NCBI GenBank assembly: GCA_003140665.1
Contig: PLKS01000272.1
Location: forward strand, 1 to 33,043
Direction: 5' to 3'
DNA length: 33,043 bases
DNA from: Opitutaceae bacterium
Lineage (GTDB): Bacteria; Verrucomicrobiota; Verrucomicrobiia; Opitutales; Opitutaceae
Of this stretch, positions 7,542-15,325 are shown piece by piece; the stretch's first letter is position 1; each line of letters opens with the position of its first letter. A program made the translations under genes and the position numbers. The notes under the pieces are model-generated. The model made no database searches, was not told where the DNA came from, and worked only from the letters and a program-made list of their open reading frames with translations.

Positions 7542-8482
7542 TTGCCTCCGGCCTCCTTCCCCGGCACTGGCGGCGTGTCGGCCCCGAACAGGAATTCGAC
7601 GAGGGTGGGCTCACCGATGTCGACGCGTCCCTCCGGGAACCGCGTTCTTACCAGCCCATGGGTGGCCTGTCCGAAGTACCGGGACGCGTACTGCGCCATC
7701 GCCGGCAGGGCCTTGTCGAATTGGTTGTGCAGCTCATTGATGCTGAATCGCGTCTCCCAAAGAAGCTTGTGCTTCTTCTGCTTCCACAGGAGCTGGAAGT
7801 CATAGGCCATGATCACGACGAAGTACCGGTTCCCCTCGATCTCGGCGACCTCGTCGTTCGTGCGCCACCCGAGCGCCGTGTGCGAGAGGTACTTCCCATG
7901 GTCCGTCTCGACCAGCCCGTCGTAGTCGTAGCCGATCATCTTCGCGTTCCGGAAATTGAGGAGGTCCCTCTGCCGGTTCGCTATCGCAAGCACGTGGAGC
8001 CCGGCCGTGAGGACGGCGTTGGCTTCATCGGGCTGCCCCTCATCCATGAGCAGCCGGTATTCCTCGAGGGCCTGGTAATATTCCTGGTACAGGGGCGACA
8101 ACTGCGGCGGGTCGGGAACCGCCGTCGTCCCCCAGTAGACCATGATCAGGAGCTTCGTATTGTTTGGGTCCCTCGCGGGCATGTATTTCTGGCCGGCGAG
8201 CGGCTCCGCGATGACCCGGGCCACGTCCATGAAATGAAGCTTGTCGATCGTTGCGTCGCTTATCTGGCCGCCCCAGGTCCCCCCTTCCCCGAACGAATAG
8301 TACTCCGGCTGGAACGAGCCGTCGGGAAGCTTGGTCCGGAAGTAGTCGTCGCTCACCTTTGACGCCACGGCGGTCACGCCCTCGATGCCCTCGATCGCGC
8401 GGACGGGCGACGGGACGCCGAGCACGATGGCGCCGCACGCCAGCAACCCGGCTTTCCTCCGAGGCGTGGGGGATGCCTTCAT
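7538..8482 (-). CDS. Secreted paralog 1 of tandem uncharacterized family
   Basis: 314 aa, signal peptide MKASPTPRRKAGLLACGAIVLGVPSPVRA; conserved blocks as in the other four. First gene of the coupled cluster. Confidence 0.92.
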   Translation of the reverse strand: MKASPTPRRKAGLLACGAIVLGVPSPVRAIEGIEGVTAVASKVSDDYFRTKLPDGSFQPEYYSFGEGGTWGGQISDATIDKLHFMDVARVIAEPLAGQKYMPARDPNNTKLLIMVYWGTTAVPDPPQLSPLYQEYYQALEEYRLLMDEGQPDEANAVLTAGLHVLAIANRQRDLLNFRNAKMIGYDYDGLVETDHGKYLSHTALGWRTNDEVAEIEGNRYFVVIMAYDFQLLWKQKKHKLLWETRFSINELHNQFDKALPAMAQYASRYFGQATHGLVRTRFPEGRVDIGEPTLVEFLFGADTPPVPGKEAGGK

Positions 8483-8592
8483 GGCGCCTTGAGACTGGGA
8501 TGGGGGGTCGACATCGATTCACGGGCTTTCCCGGTTGGGCGCGGGTCCATCTGCAGGGACACACGCGGCGGGAATTCCTTCGTCGCGCACCT

Positions 8593-8612
8593 ATTGCTCG
8601 CCGCGTGCCAAG
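8593..8612 (-). promoter_or_regulatory. Putative sigma-54 (-24/-12) promoter for the coupled paralog cluster
   Basis: Minus strand CTTGGCACGCGGCGAGCAAT: exact TTGGCACG -24 box and GG-N10-GC spacing to a GAGCA -12 box (TTGCA expected). 111 nt from the start codon at 8482. Adjacent to a sigma-54 activator gene. Confidence 0.68.
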
Positions 8613-8740
8613 CCCTCCGGTCCTCCGGCCAATGCACTGATGCCACGTTGGTTGGGTGAACCAAATCGTCAAACCCCGCCATTGCCGGGCGTTGCTTTGG
8701 GTGGCTGCCGCAAATTTCTGGCGTCGGCTGCCGCCCCGTT

Positions 8741-8756
8741 TGGGCGTAGGTTCCCA
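8741..8756. promoter_or_regulatory. Candidate activator (UAS) site, imperfect inverted repeat
   Basis: TGGGCGTAGGTTCCCA, near-identical to 4651..4666, 129 bp upstream of the promoter-like element. Confidence 0.5.
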
Positions 8757-8775
8757 AGTCTTCCCACGCGAGAAG

Positions 8776-10191
8776 CTAGGGGGCCGTTTTCCCGCCGGGG
8801 AGGCGGTAGCGGACAAAATCGCGGGTCACGCCCAGGCGGCGCGCCGCCGCGGAAATGTTGTTGCCCGTCTCGCGCAGCGCCTCGGCAATCAGCTCGTCAA
8901 CCGTGGCATCGAGCGAGAAACCGGACTCGGGCATGCGCCATGCCGGGTTGCGCCAGCCGCCCGAGAGCGGGGTGGCCGGGGCGCCCAGCGCGCCGAAGTC
9001 GAAGGCCGTGCTTCCGCCGAAGATGACGGCCCGCTCGATCTCGTGGGCGAGCTCGCGCACGTTGCCCCGCCAGGGCTGCGCGAGCAGGCGGGCCTCGCCC
9101 TCAGGCGCTATCGTCAGCCCCTTCAGCCTGTGCCGCGCGGCGATCTTCGCGAGCAGGTGGCGGGCGAGCGGCAGGATGTCGGTGCCGCGGTCGCGCAACG
9201 GCGGAAGCGTGATCCGCAGGAGGTTCAGGCGATGGAAAAGGTCCTCGCGAAACACGCCCTGCCGCACGAGGTCATCGAGGGGGCGGTTGCTGGCGGCGAC
9301 CACTCGGACATCCACCGAGATCTCGCGCGTGCCGCCGAGCCTGCGGATGTTGCCCTCCTCGACGGCGGTCAGGACCTTGGCCTGCGTCGCCAGGGCCAGC
9401 GAGCCCACCTCATCGAGGAACAGCGTGCCGCCGTCGGCGGCCTCAAAGAGGCCGATCCTGGCCCGCTTCGCGTCGGTGAACGCCCCGCGCTCGTGCCCGA
9501 AGAGCTCCGCCTCGGCGAGGGCGTCGGGCAGCGCCGCGCAGTTCAGGGTGACGAACGGTTCAGCCTGCCTGGGCCCCTGGCGATGCAGCCAGCGGGCGAG
9601 AACGCTCTTTCCCGTCCCGGTTTCGCCCTCGATGAGGACGGGCGGCAGCCGGTGCTCGAGGCGGCGCTCGGCCGCGACAATGGTGTCGAGCTGCGAGCGC
9701 ACACCCCGGAGGCTCTCTCCGAAAAACACCTGGTCGGCGGCCGCGCCGGTCTCCGCGGCGCGATGCTCGGCGCGGCGAGCGGCGATGCGCTGGCTGCGGC
9801 ACCGGGCGAAGGCGAGCGGCAGTTCCTCGGGTTCGAACGGCTTGGACAGGTAGTCGCCCGCGCCCAGGCGGATGGCCTCGACGGCCTGCTTGATGCCGCC
9901 GAAGGCCGTCATCACGACGACGCCGGTGTTCTCCGAGAACGCGCCCTCGCGCAGCAGGCCCAGCACCTCGCCGTCAGGCAGGTGCAGGTCCACCAGCGCG
10001 AATTCGAACCGAAGGTCGCGCAGCTGCCGCCGGGCGTCCTCGAGGCGGCCCGCCTCGGTCACCTCGGCGCCCAGTTGCCGCAGATACGCGGCGAGGCGCT
10101 TGCGGAACGGCGGATCGTCCTCGAGCAGGAGAATCTCGCAGCCCGGCGATAGCGCCGTTCCATCGAACGATGAACTTGGGGTGACTGACAT
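8776..10191 (-). CDS. NtrC-family sigma-54-dependent response regulator
   Basis: 471 aa. Receiver domain (LLLEDDPPFRKRL, ALVDLHLPDGEVL, SKPF), AAA+ domain (Walker A GETGTGKS, GHERGAFTDA, GGTLFLDEVG, FREDLFHRLN), Fis-type HTH (ALRETGNNISAAARRLGVTRDFVRYRL). Confidence 0.96.
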   Translation of the reverse strand: MSVTPSSSFDGTALSPGCEILLLEDDPPFRKRLAAYLRQLGAEVTEAGRLEDARRQLRDLRFEFALVDLHLPDGEVLGLLREGAFSENTGVVVMTAFGGIKQAVEAIRLGAGDYLSKPFEPEELPLAFARCRSQRIAARRAEHRAAETGAAADQVFFGESLRGVRSQLDTIVAAERRLEHRLPPVLIEGETGTGKSVLARWLHRQGPRQAEPFVTLNCAALPDALAEAELFGHERGAFTDAKRARIGLFEAADGGTLFLDEVGSLALATQAKVLTAVEEGNIRRLGGTREISVDVRVVAASNRPLDDLVRQGVFREDLFHRLNLLRITLPPLRDRGTDILPLARHLLAKIAARHRLKGLTIAPEGEARLLAQPWRGNVRELAHEIERAVIFGGSTAFDFGALGAPATPLSGGWRNPAWRMPESGFSLDATVDELIAEALRETGNNISAAARRLGVTRDFVRYRLPGGKTAP

Positions 10192-10283
10192 CCGATTTTG
10201 GAGTTCGTCGGGCTACCGCCCTTTCGTGGAACCTGCAAGCCTTCGGAGCCGGCTGGGACGGATGGCCACGGCGAAGACCCGCC

Positions 10284-11213
10284 TCAGGAGCCCGTGCCGG
10301 GGCTGCGGAGGAGGCCCAGCGATTCCTCCCAGAGGCGCTCGGCGTTGCCGGGATCGAGGGCATAGGGTGCGACACCTCCCATGTCCCATGTGCGGCGCGG
10401 GACGCAGGCGGCCTCGTTGCAGTCCAGGAAGTAGCGGCCGCCGACGCCAGCGAGCAGCGGCGAGGTCGCGACCAGCACCGATGTCGCCGCGCCCTGCTCC
10501 GGCGTCTTCCGCCGCTCGGGCGGCGTCTTCATGCCCCCGGCGTGGCGCTGGAGGTTGGTTGCGATCGCCCCTGGAGTCAGGGCGTTGGCGGTGATGCCGT
10601 CGCCAGCCCAGCGAGCGGTCGCCCCGACGGCGAACAGCACGTTCGCGGTCTTGGACTGTCCGTAGGCCAGCATCGGATCGTAGGCCCGGAAGGCGAAGTG
10701 GATGTCGTCGAACACAACCGGTGAAAGCTGGTGAGCGCTCGAGCTGACGGACACGATTCGCGCGGCTCCATCCGCCGCCAGGGCGGCCCGGAGGCCGACG
10801 GCCAGGGCAAAGTGGCCCAGGTGGTTGGTCGCGAACTGCATTTCCCAGCCTTCCTGCGTTCGCTGCTCGGGCAGCGCCATGACGCCCGCATTGTTGACCA
10901 GCACGTGAAGCGGCCCGGCCCACCCGGCGGCGAATGCGGCGACCGAAGCGCGGCTCGCCAGGTCGAGGCTCGCGACGTGGATATTCCGGTTGCCGGTCGT
11001 GGCGGCGATGTCGGCGGCGACCCGCTCCCCGGCGCCGGTGTTTCGCACCGCGAGCGTGACGTCGGCGCCGGTCAAGGCCAGCGCCCTCGCCGTCTCGATG
11101 CCGATGCCCGAGGGGGCGCCGGTGACAATCACCCGCCTGCCGGAAAGATCGATTCCGGCCGCCACCTCGGCGGCCGTGGACCGCGTTCCGAACGGTGTCG
11201 TGATGCGTGTCAT
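10284..11213 (-). CDS. SDR family oxidoreductase
   Basis: 309 aa. TGAPSGIGIETARAL (TGxxxGIG), VLVNNAGVM, YGQSKTANVLFA (YxxxK). Confidence 0.93.
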   Translation of the reverse strand: MTRITTPFGTRSTAAEVAAGIDLSGRRVIVTGAPSGIGIETARALALTGADVTLAVRNTGAGERVAADIAATTGNRNIHVASLDLASRASVAAFAAGWAGPLHVLVNNAGVMALPEQRTQEGWEMQFATNHLGHFALAVGLRAALAADGAARIVSVSSSAHQLSPVVFDDIHFAFRAYDPMLAYGQSKTANVLFAVGATARWAGDGITANALTPGAIATNLQRHAGGMKTPPERRKTPEQGAATSVLVATSPLLAGVGGRYFLDCNEAACVPRRTWDMGGVAPYALDPGNAERLWEESLGLLRSPGTGS

Positions 11214-11356
11214 CGTGGGCCTCTACGTCGGAATTGCGGAAATGGCGAATCCTGCGCCGCCCCGTCCCGGCGCGAGCGGCCCCATTTGGAACCCCCAGGG
11301 ATGAACGCACCAATTGACCGCGCGCCCGCAAGCTGGCATTCTTCGTCGCAAACCCC

Positions 11357-12832
11357 ATGCCGAATACCGATGGCCAGGCGCACCGCTCGCAGCTGCAACG
11401 GATAGCCCACCGCGTGATGCTTGAGCGGGGCCTGACGCCGGACTTCACGGCCGCGGCTCTCGCCGAGCTCGAAGCCATCCATGGGCCCGCAGTGGCGAAT
11501 TCCGCGCCGGTCCGCGACCTGCGGAATCTCCAGTGGTGCTCGATCGACAACGATGACTCGCGCGACCTCGACCAGCTCTCGGTGGCCGAGGCCATGGCGG
11601 GCGGCTCGGTCAAGCTGATGGTGGCCATCGCCGAGGTGGGCGCGCTGGTCAGGCAGGGATCGGCCATCGATGACCACGCCAGAACAAACACCACGTCCGT
11701 CTACACCGCCGGCGGGATATTCCCGATGCTTCCCGAGAAGCTCTCCACGGACCTCACCTCGCTCGGCTTCGATTCCGACCGCATCGCCATCGTCATCGAG
11801 ATGGTCTTTGCGGGGGACGGATCGCTGCAGCGCTCGGACATCTATGAGGCGACCGTGAAAAACCGTGCCAAGCTGGCCTACGACGGCGTCGCCGCATGGC
11901 TGGATGGCGCAGGGCCGATGCCCAAGGCGATCGGCGCCGTCGCCGGCCTCGATGAAAACCTCAGGATTCAGCATCGCACGGCCCAGCGGCTCAGGGCGCT
12001 CCGGCACCGGCGCGGCGCCCTGTCGCTCCAGACCGTCCAGGCGCGGCCGGTCTTTGACGGGGACGTGCTGCGGGACCTGAAGGCGGACGAAAGCAACGTG
12101 GCCAAGAACCTCATCGAGGAGCTCATGGTCGCGTCCAATGGCGTGACCGCGCGGTACCTCGAGGCAAAACAATTTCCGGCGGTCCGCCGCGTGGTGCGCA
12201 CGCCCGCCCGCTGGGACCGGATCGTCGCGCTGGCCGCGGAACGGGGGACCACCCTGCCAGGGAAGCCCGATGGCGTCGCCCTGGAGCAGTTCCTGGTCGC
12301 CGCGATGAAGGCGGATCCCGCCTATTTTCCCGACCTGTCCCTCTGCGTCATCAAGCTGCTGGGCAGGGGCGAGTACGTCGTCGAGTTCCCGGGGGGCGAC
12401 ACGCCCGGGCATTTTGGGCTGGCGGTCAAGGATTACGCGCATTCCACGGCCCCGAACCGCCGTTTCCCCGATCTCCTCATCCAGCGCCTGCTCAAGGCGG
12501 CCCTCGCGGGATCCAAGCCCCCCTATGGGAACGACGAGCTGGTGGCGCTCGCCCGGCATTGCACGGAGCAGGAGGACGCCGCCAAGAAGGTCGAGCGGCA
12601 GGTCGTCAAGTCGGCGGCCGCCCTCCTGCTTGCCCCCAGGATCGGGGAGAAGTTCGACGCCACCGTCACGGGCGCCAACGATCGTGGCACGTGGGTGCGC
12701 ATCTACCATCCGCCGGTCGAGGGAAAGCTGGGGAAGGGCTCCGAGGGGAGGCAGGTCGGCGACCGCCTTCGCGTGCAGCTGGTGCACACGGACGTCGAGC
12801 GCGGGTATATCGACTTTGTCCGAGCGGGGTGA
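11357..12832 (+). CDS. RNB-domain (RNase II family) ribonuclease
   Basis: 491 aa. WCSIDNDDSRDLDQLSVAEAM, VAIAEVGALV, HSTAPNRRFPDLLIQRLLKA, C-terminal S1-like segment GEKFDATVTGANDRGTWVRI. Confidence 0.9.
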   Translation: MPNTDGQAHRSQLQRIAHRVMLERGLTPDFTAAALAELEAIHGPAVANSAPVRDLRNLQWCSIDNDDSRDLDQLSVAEAMAGGSVKLMVAIAEVGALVRQGSAIDDHARTNTTSVYTAGGIFPMLPEKLSTDLTSLGFDSDRIAIVIEMVFAGDGSLQRSDIYEATVKNRAKLAYDGVAAWLDGAGPMPKAIGAVAGLDENLRIQHRTAQRLRALRHRRGALSLQTVQARPVFDGDVLRDLKADESNVAKNLIEELMVASNGVTARYLEAKQFPAVRRVVRTPARWDRIVALAAERGTTLPGKPDGVALEQFLVAAMKADPAYFPDLSLCVIKLLGRGEYVVEFPGGDTPGHFGLAVKDYAHSTAPNRRFPDLLIQRLLKAALAGSKPPYGNDELVALARHCTEQEDAAKKVERQVVKSAAALLLAPRIGEKFDATVTGANDRGTWVRIYHPPVEGKLGKGSEGRQVGDRLRVQLVHTDVERGYIDFVRAG

Positions 12833-13102
12833 CGCCGGACGGCATTAGGCGGCGCCCTATCCCGTATCAGAACGCACCGCAGATGTTGCGGTTTTGCCGA
12901 TAGCCTGTCACCTTTTGCCGTGGTTGGCGTCTCCATATCCAGGTGAACGAAGATACGCAAACGGGGCCTTTGAATAGGAGGCATTTGCAGGAGCATTCGC
13001 CCCGGCGCCGCCGGGGGAGTCCCCGTCAATTGTCTGGAACAGCGGGCCGCCATCCCGGGTCCAACATGAATGGGGAATCCGACCTCCAAAGCCTTTAAGA
13101 CC

Positions 13103-13792
13103 ATGAACACAAAAATTCGAATTATCCTGTCGGGAGCGGCGTGCATCGTCGCGGGCTCACTCGCCTGCCTTGCTCCCTCGACCGCATACGCCCAGAACCC
13201 TCCGCCACCCGCCGATAACCAGATGATGGGGGCCGCACCCTCGCCCGCCTATGTCTGGATGTCCGGCCATTGGAACTCAGAAGGCGGCCAATGGAAATGG
13301 ATGGCCGGGCACTGGGACCTGCCGCCGACCCGGAGCGCGATCTGGGTCGCGGGACACTGGATTCAGGGTGGGAGCGGATGGGTGTGGGTGAACGGCGCAT
13401 GGAATGTCGCCGAGGCCCCGCAATCTTCCGCCGTGCCGCCACAGCCCCCGGGCGAACAGACATCCGCGGCAATGCCGGCGCCTTCCACGCCTCCCCCCAA
13501 CGTCGCGGGCCAGTATTCGGCGGGCGGGCAGGTTCCGGCGCTCTATCAGCCGCCGACCGACACCTATTATCCTCCCATTGACTATGGCGCGGCGGATCCC
13601 GGGTACTATTGGACGGGAGACGCCTGGGCCTGGGGAATCTACCCGGCCTTCGGATTCGGCCTCGGCTGGTGGGGCCCGGGATACGTGGGCTGGGGCCGCG
13701 GCTATTACGGACGCGGCTTCGGAGGATATCACCACGCCGGCTTCGCCGGGCACGTTGGAGCCGCCCATTTTGGCGGCGGCCACTGGCGCTGA
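13103..13792 (+). CDS. YXWGXW-repeat-type secreted protein with Gly/Tyr/Trp/His-rich C-terminus
   Basis: MNTKIRIILSGAACIVAGSLACLAPSTAYAQ signal peptide; YVWMSGHWNSEGGQWKWMAGHWDLPP..AIWVAGHWIQGGSGWVWVNGAWN repeats. The track start at 13070 is an upstream alternative. Confidence 0.85.
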   Translation: MNTKIRIILSGAACIVAGSLACLAPSTAYAQNPPPPADNQMMGAAPSPAYVWMSGHWNSEGGQWKWMAGHWDLPPTRSAIWVAGHWIQGGSGWVWVNGAWNVAEAPQSSAVPPQPPGEQTSAAMPAPSTPPPNVAGQYSAGGQVPALYQPPTDTYYPPIDYGAADPGYYWTGDAWAWGIYPAFGFGLGWWGPGYVGWGRGYYGRGFGGYHHAGFAGHVGAAHFGGGHWR

Positions 13793-13810
13793 CCGCAATT
13801 CCAAATTCGG

Positions 13811-13843
13811 CCCGGGTCGTTTCCTGACCCGGGTCTTTTTTTT
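13811..13843 (+). terminator. Rho-independent terminator after the YXWGXW gene
   Basis: CCCGGGTC-GTTTCCT-GACCCGGG followed by TCTTTTTTTT. Confidence 0.9.
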
Positions 13844-13904
13844 GGATCGGGGAGGCCCAGATATGGGATTGAGCTTATCCCCGTCCCGCCGGTGTTATTG
13901 CACG

Positions 13905-14738
13905 ATGCACCGCATCCGCCGCCGTATCCTGCTTGCCGTGTTGGCGGCGCTTTGCCTGCCGCCCTGCGCGCCGGCGCAGGCTCCCAGCGAGCCAGCCATG
14001 CCGGCCACCCCGTCATTGCTGGCAGACGCCTTCAACAAGCTTATGGAAAACCAGGGCCATTGGGCGTTTACGCAGACGCAGGCCTTTGACGGGCTCACGG
14101 CGAAGCTGAAGCGCGAGACGGTGCTGCGGGTCGATCCGTCGATCACCTACGCCGAGCAGATCAAGCCGCTTGTGATCGAGGGCGAGCCCCCCACCCCTGG
14201 GAAACTTGAGGAGTTCCGGCGAATCGGGGAGCGCCTGGCCAGACGAAGGCTTCGGGACGAGCGGGACACCTCTGCGCACCGGGGAGATGAGTTGCGGATC
14301 AGCCTGAACTTCCGGACCGTCACACCCGACCTCGCGCACGCCGCCGTCGTGTCGCAGGACGAGAAAAGCGTGACCTACGAGGTGCCCCTGCGCACGAGCG
14401 ACGAGGGCGGCGGATCCGCCTTCGACGAGTTTCAGGTGACCGCCCGCGTGAACAGGGCTCGCCGTGAGTTCGAGCATGCCACGATCCGGCAGCGCTCGCC
14501 GATGCGGGTCGAGCTCGTCGCCAAGGTCTCCGACGCGGAGATCGACTGCGAGTTCACGTCCGTGGACCCGAAGTTTCCGGCGGTGATCACCAAAGAGACG
14601 CAACAGGCGACGGTCCGCATCCTGTTCGTCAAGCGCGTCCTCAAATTCGCGATGAAACGCAGCGATTTCAAGCGGGTCACGCCCTACGACGAGCGCTTCG
14701 GCGTCAAGCTCGGGCCGATCCGGACGATCCAGTTCTGA
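13905..14738 (+). CDS. Hypothetical secreted protein
   Basis: MHRIRRRILLAVLAALCLPPCAPAQAPSEPAMPATPSLLADAFNKLMENQGHWAFTQTQ... Signal peptide and coherent composition. An upstream in-frame ATG at 13863 is possible; the track start at 13404 runs through the previous gene. Confidence 0.8.
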   Translation: MHRIRRRILLAVLAALCLPPCAPAQAPSEPAMPATPSLLADAFNKLMENQGHWAFTQTQAFDGLTAKLKRETVLRVDPSITYAEQIKPLVIEGEPPTPGKLEEFRRIGERLARRRLRDERDTSAHRGDELRISLNFRTVTPDLAHAAVVSQDEKSVTYEVPLRTSDEGGGSAFDEFQVTARVNRARREFEHATIRQRSPMRVELVAKVSDAEIDCEFTSVDPKFPAVITKETQQATVRILFVKRVLKFAMKRSDFKRVTPYDERFGVKLGPIRTIQF

Positions 14739-14745
14739 GACGGTG

Positions 14746-15297
14746 CTATCGTTCGCTCGGGTTTCCCCGGACGATGCCGAACAGCTCCATGTCATGAAAG
14801 CCGTCATGCCGATGGTGGGACTTCCTCAACACTCCCTCGCTCGACATCCCGGCCTTCATGAGGACAGACCTTGAGGCTGAATTCGCGGGCATGCACGTCG
14901 CCTCAATCCTGTTCAGCAGGAGCCGGTCGAAGCCAAAGGCGACGGCCGCCCGGGCGGCCTCGGTCGCAAGCCCCCGGCCCCACCAGGAGCGGCCGAGATT
15001 GAACGCCATCTCCGCCCTGCGATGGTGCCTGCTCAGCGAGTGAAGGAAGATCATGCCGATCAGCCCGGCGTCCTCCTCGGGGCAGATCGCCCAGCTCAGG
15101 ACCGTGGGGTGGAGCAGAACCGCCAGAAAGTCCCTGGCCTTCTCCTCCGACGCATGCGCCGCCCACAGCGTGAAGCGGGAAACCTCCGGATCCGACGAGT
15201 ACGAGAAGACGCTGGCCGCGTCGGCAAGGGTGAGCGCCCTCAGGCGCAGGCGCTTGGTCTGGAGCGACTCGGCCGCAATATCGAACCGATCGCTCAT
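14746..15297 (-). CDS. GNAT family N-acetyltransferase
   Basis: MSDRFDIAAESLQTKRLRLRALTLADAASVFSYSSDPEVSRF...; LGRSWWGRGLATEAARAAVAFGFDRLLLNRIEATCMPANSASRSVLMKAGM is typical of RimJ/RimL-like GNATs. Confidence 0.92.
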   Translation of the reverse strand: MSDRFDIAAESLQTKRLRLRALTLADAASVFSYSSDPEVSRFTLWAAHASEEKARDFLAVLLHPTVLSWAICPEEDAGLIGMIFLHSLSRHHRRAEMAFNLGRSWWGRGLATEAARAAVAFGFDRLLLNRIEATCMPANSASRSVLMKAGMSSEGVLRKSHHRHDGFHDMELFGIVRGNPSER

Positions 15298-15325
15298 TTG
15301 GCTTCCATGCGGGACGCGTCCAGGG

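Noticed and set aside
8479-8757. 92-aa minus-strand ORF with an ATGA overlap onto the first paralog
   Set aside because: TTG start, no signal peptide or domain. Reading frame not conserved with the homologous region 4392..4708; contains the promoter-like element.
8656-10152. 498-aa plus-strand ORF opposite the response regulator
   Set aside because: Antisense shadow; the minus strand is an unambiguous NtrC-type regulator.
11210-12787. 525-aa minus-strand ORF opposite the RNB gene
   Set aside because: Antisense shadow. Plus strand encodes a recognisable RNB ribonuclease.
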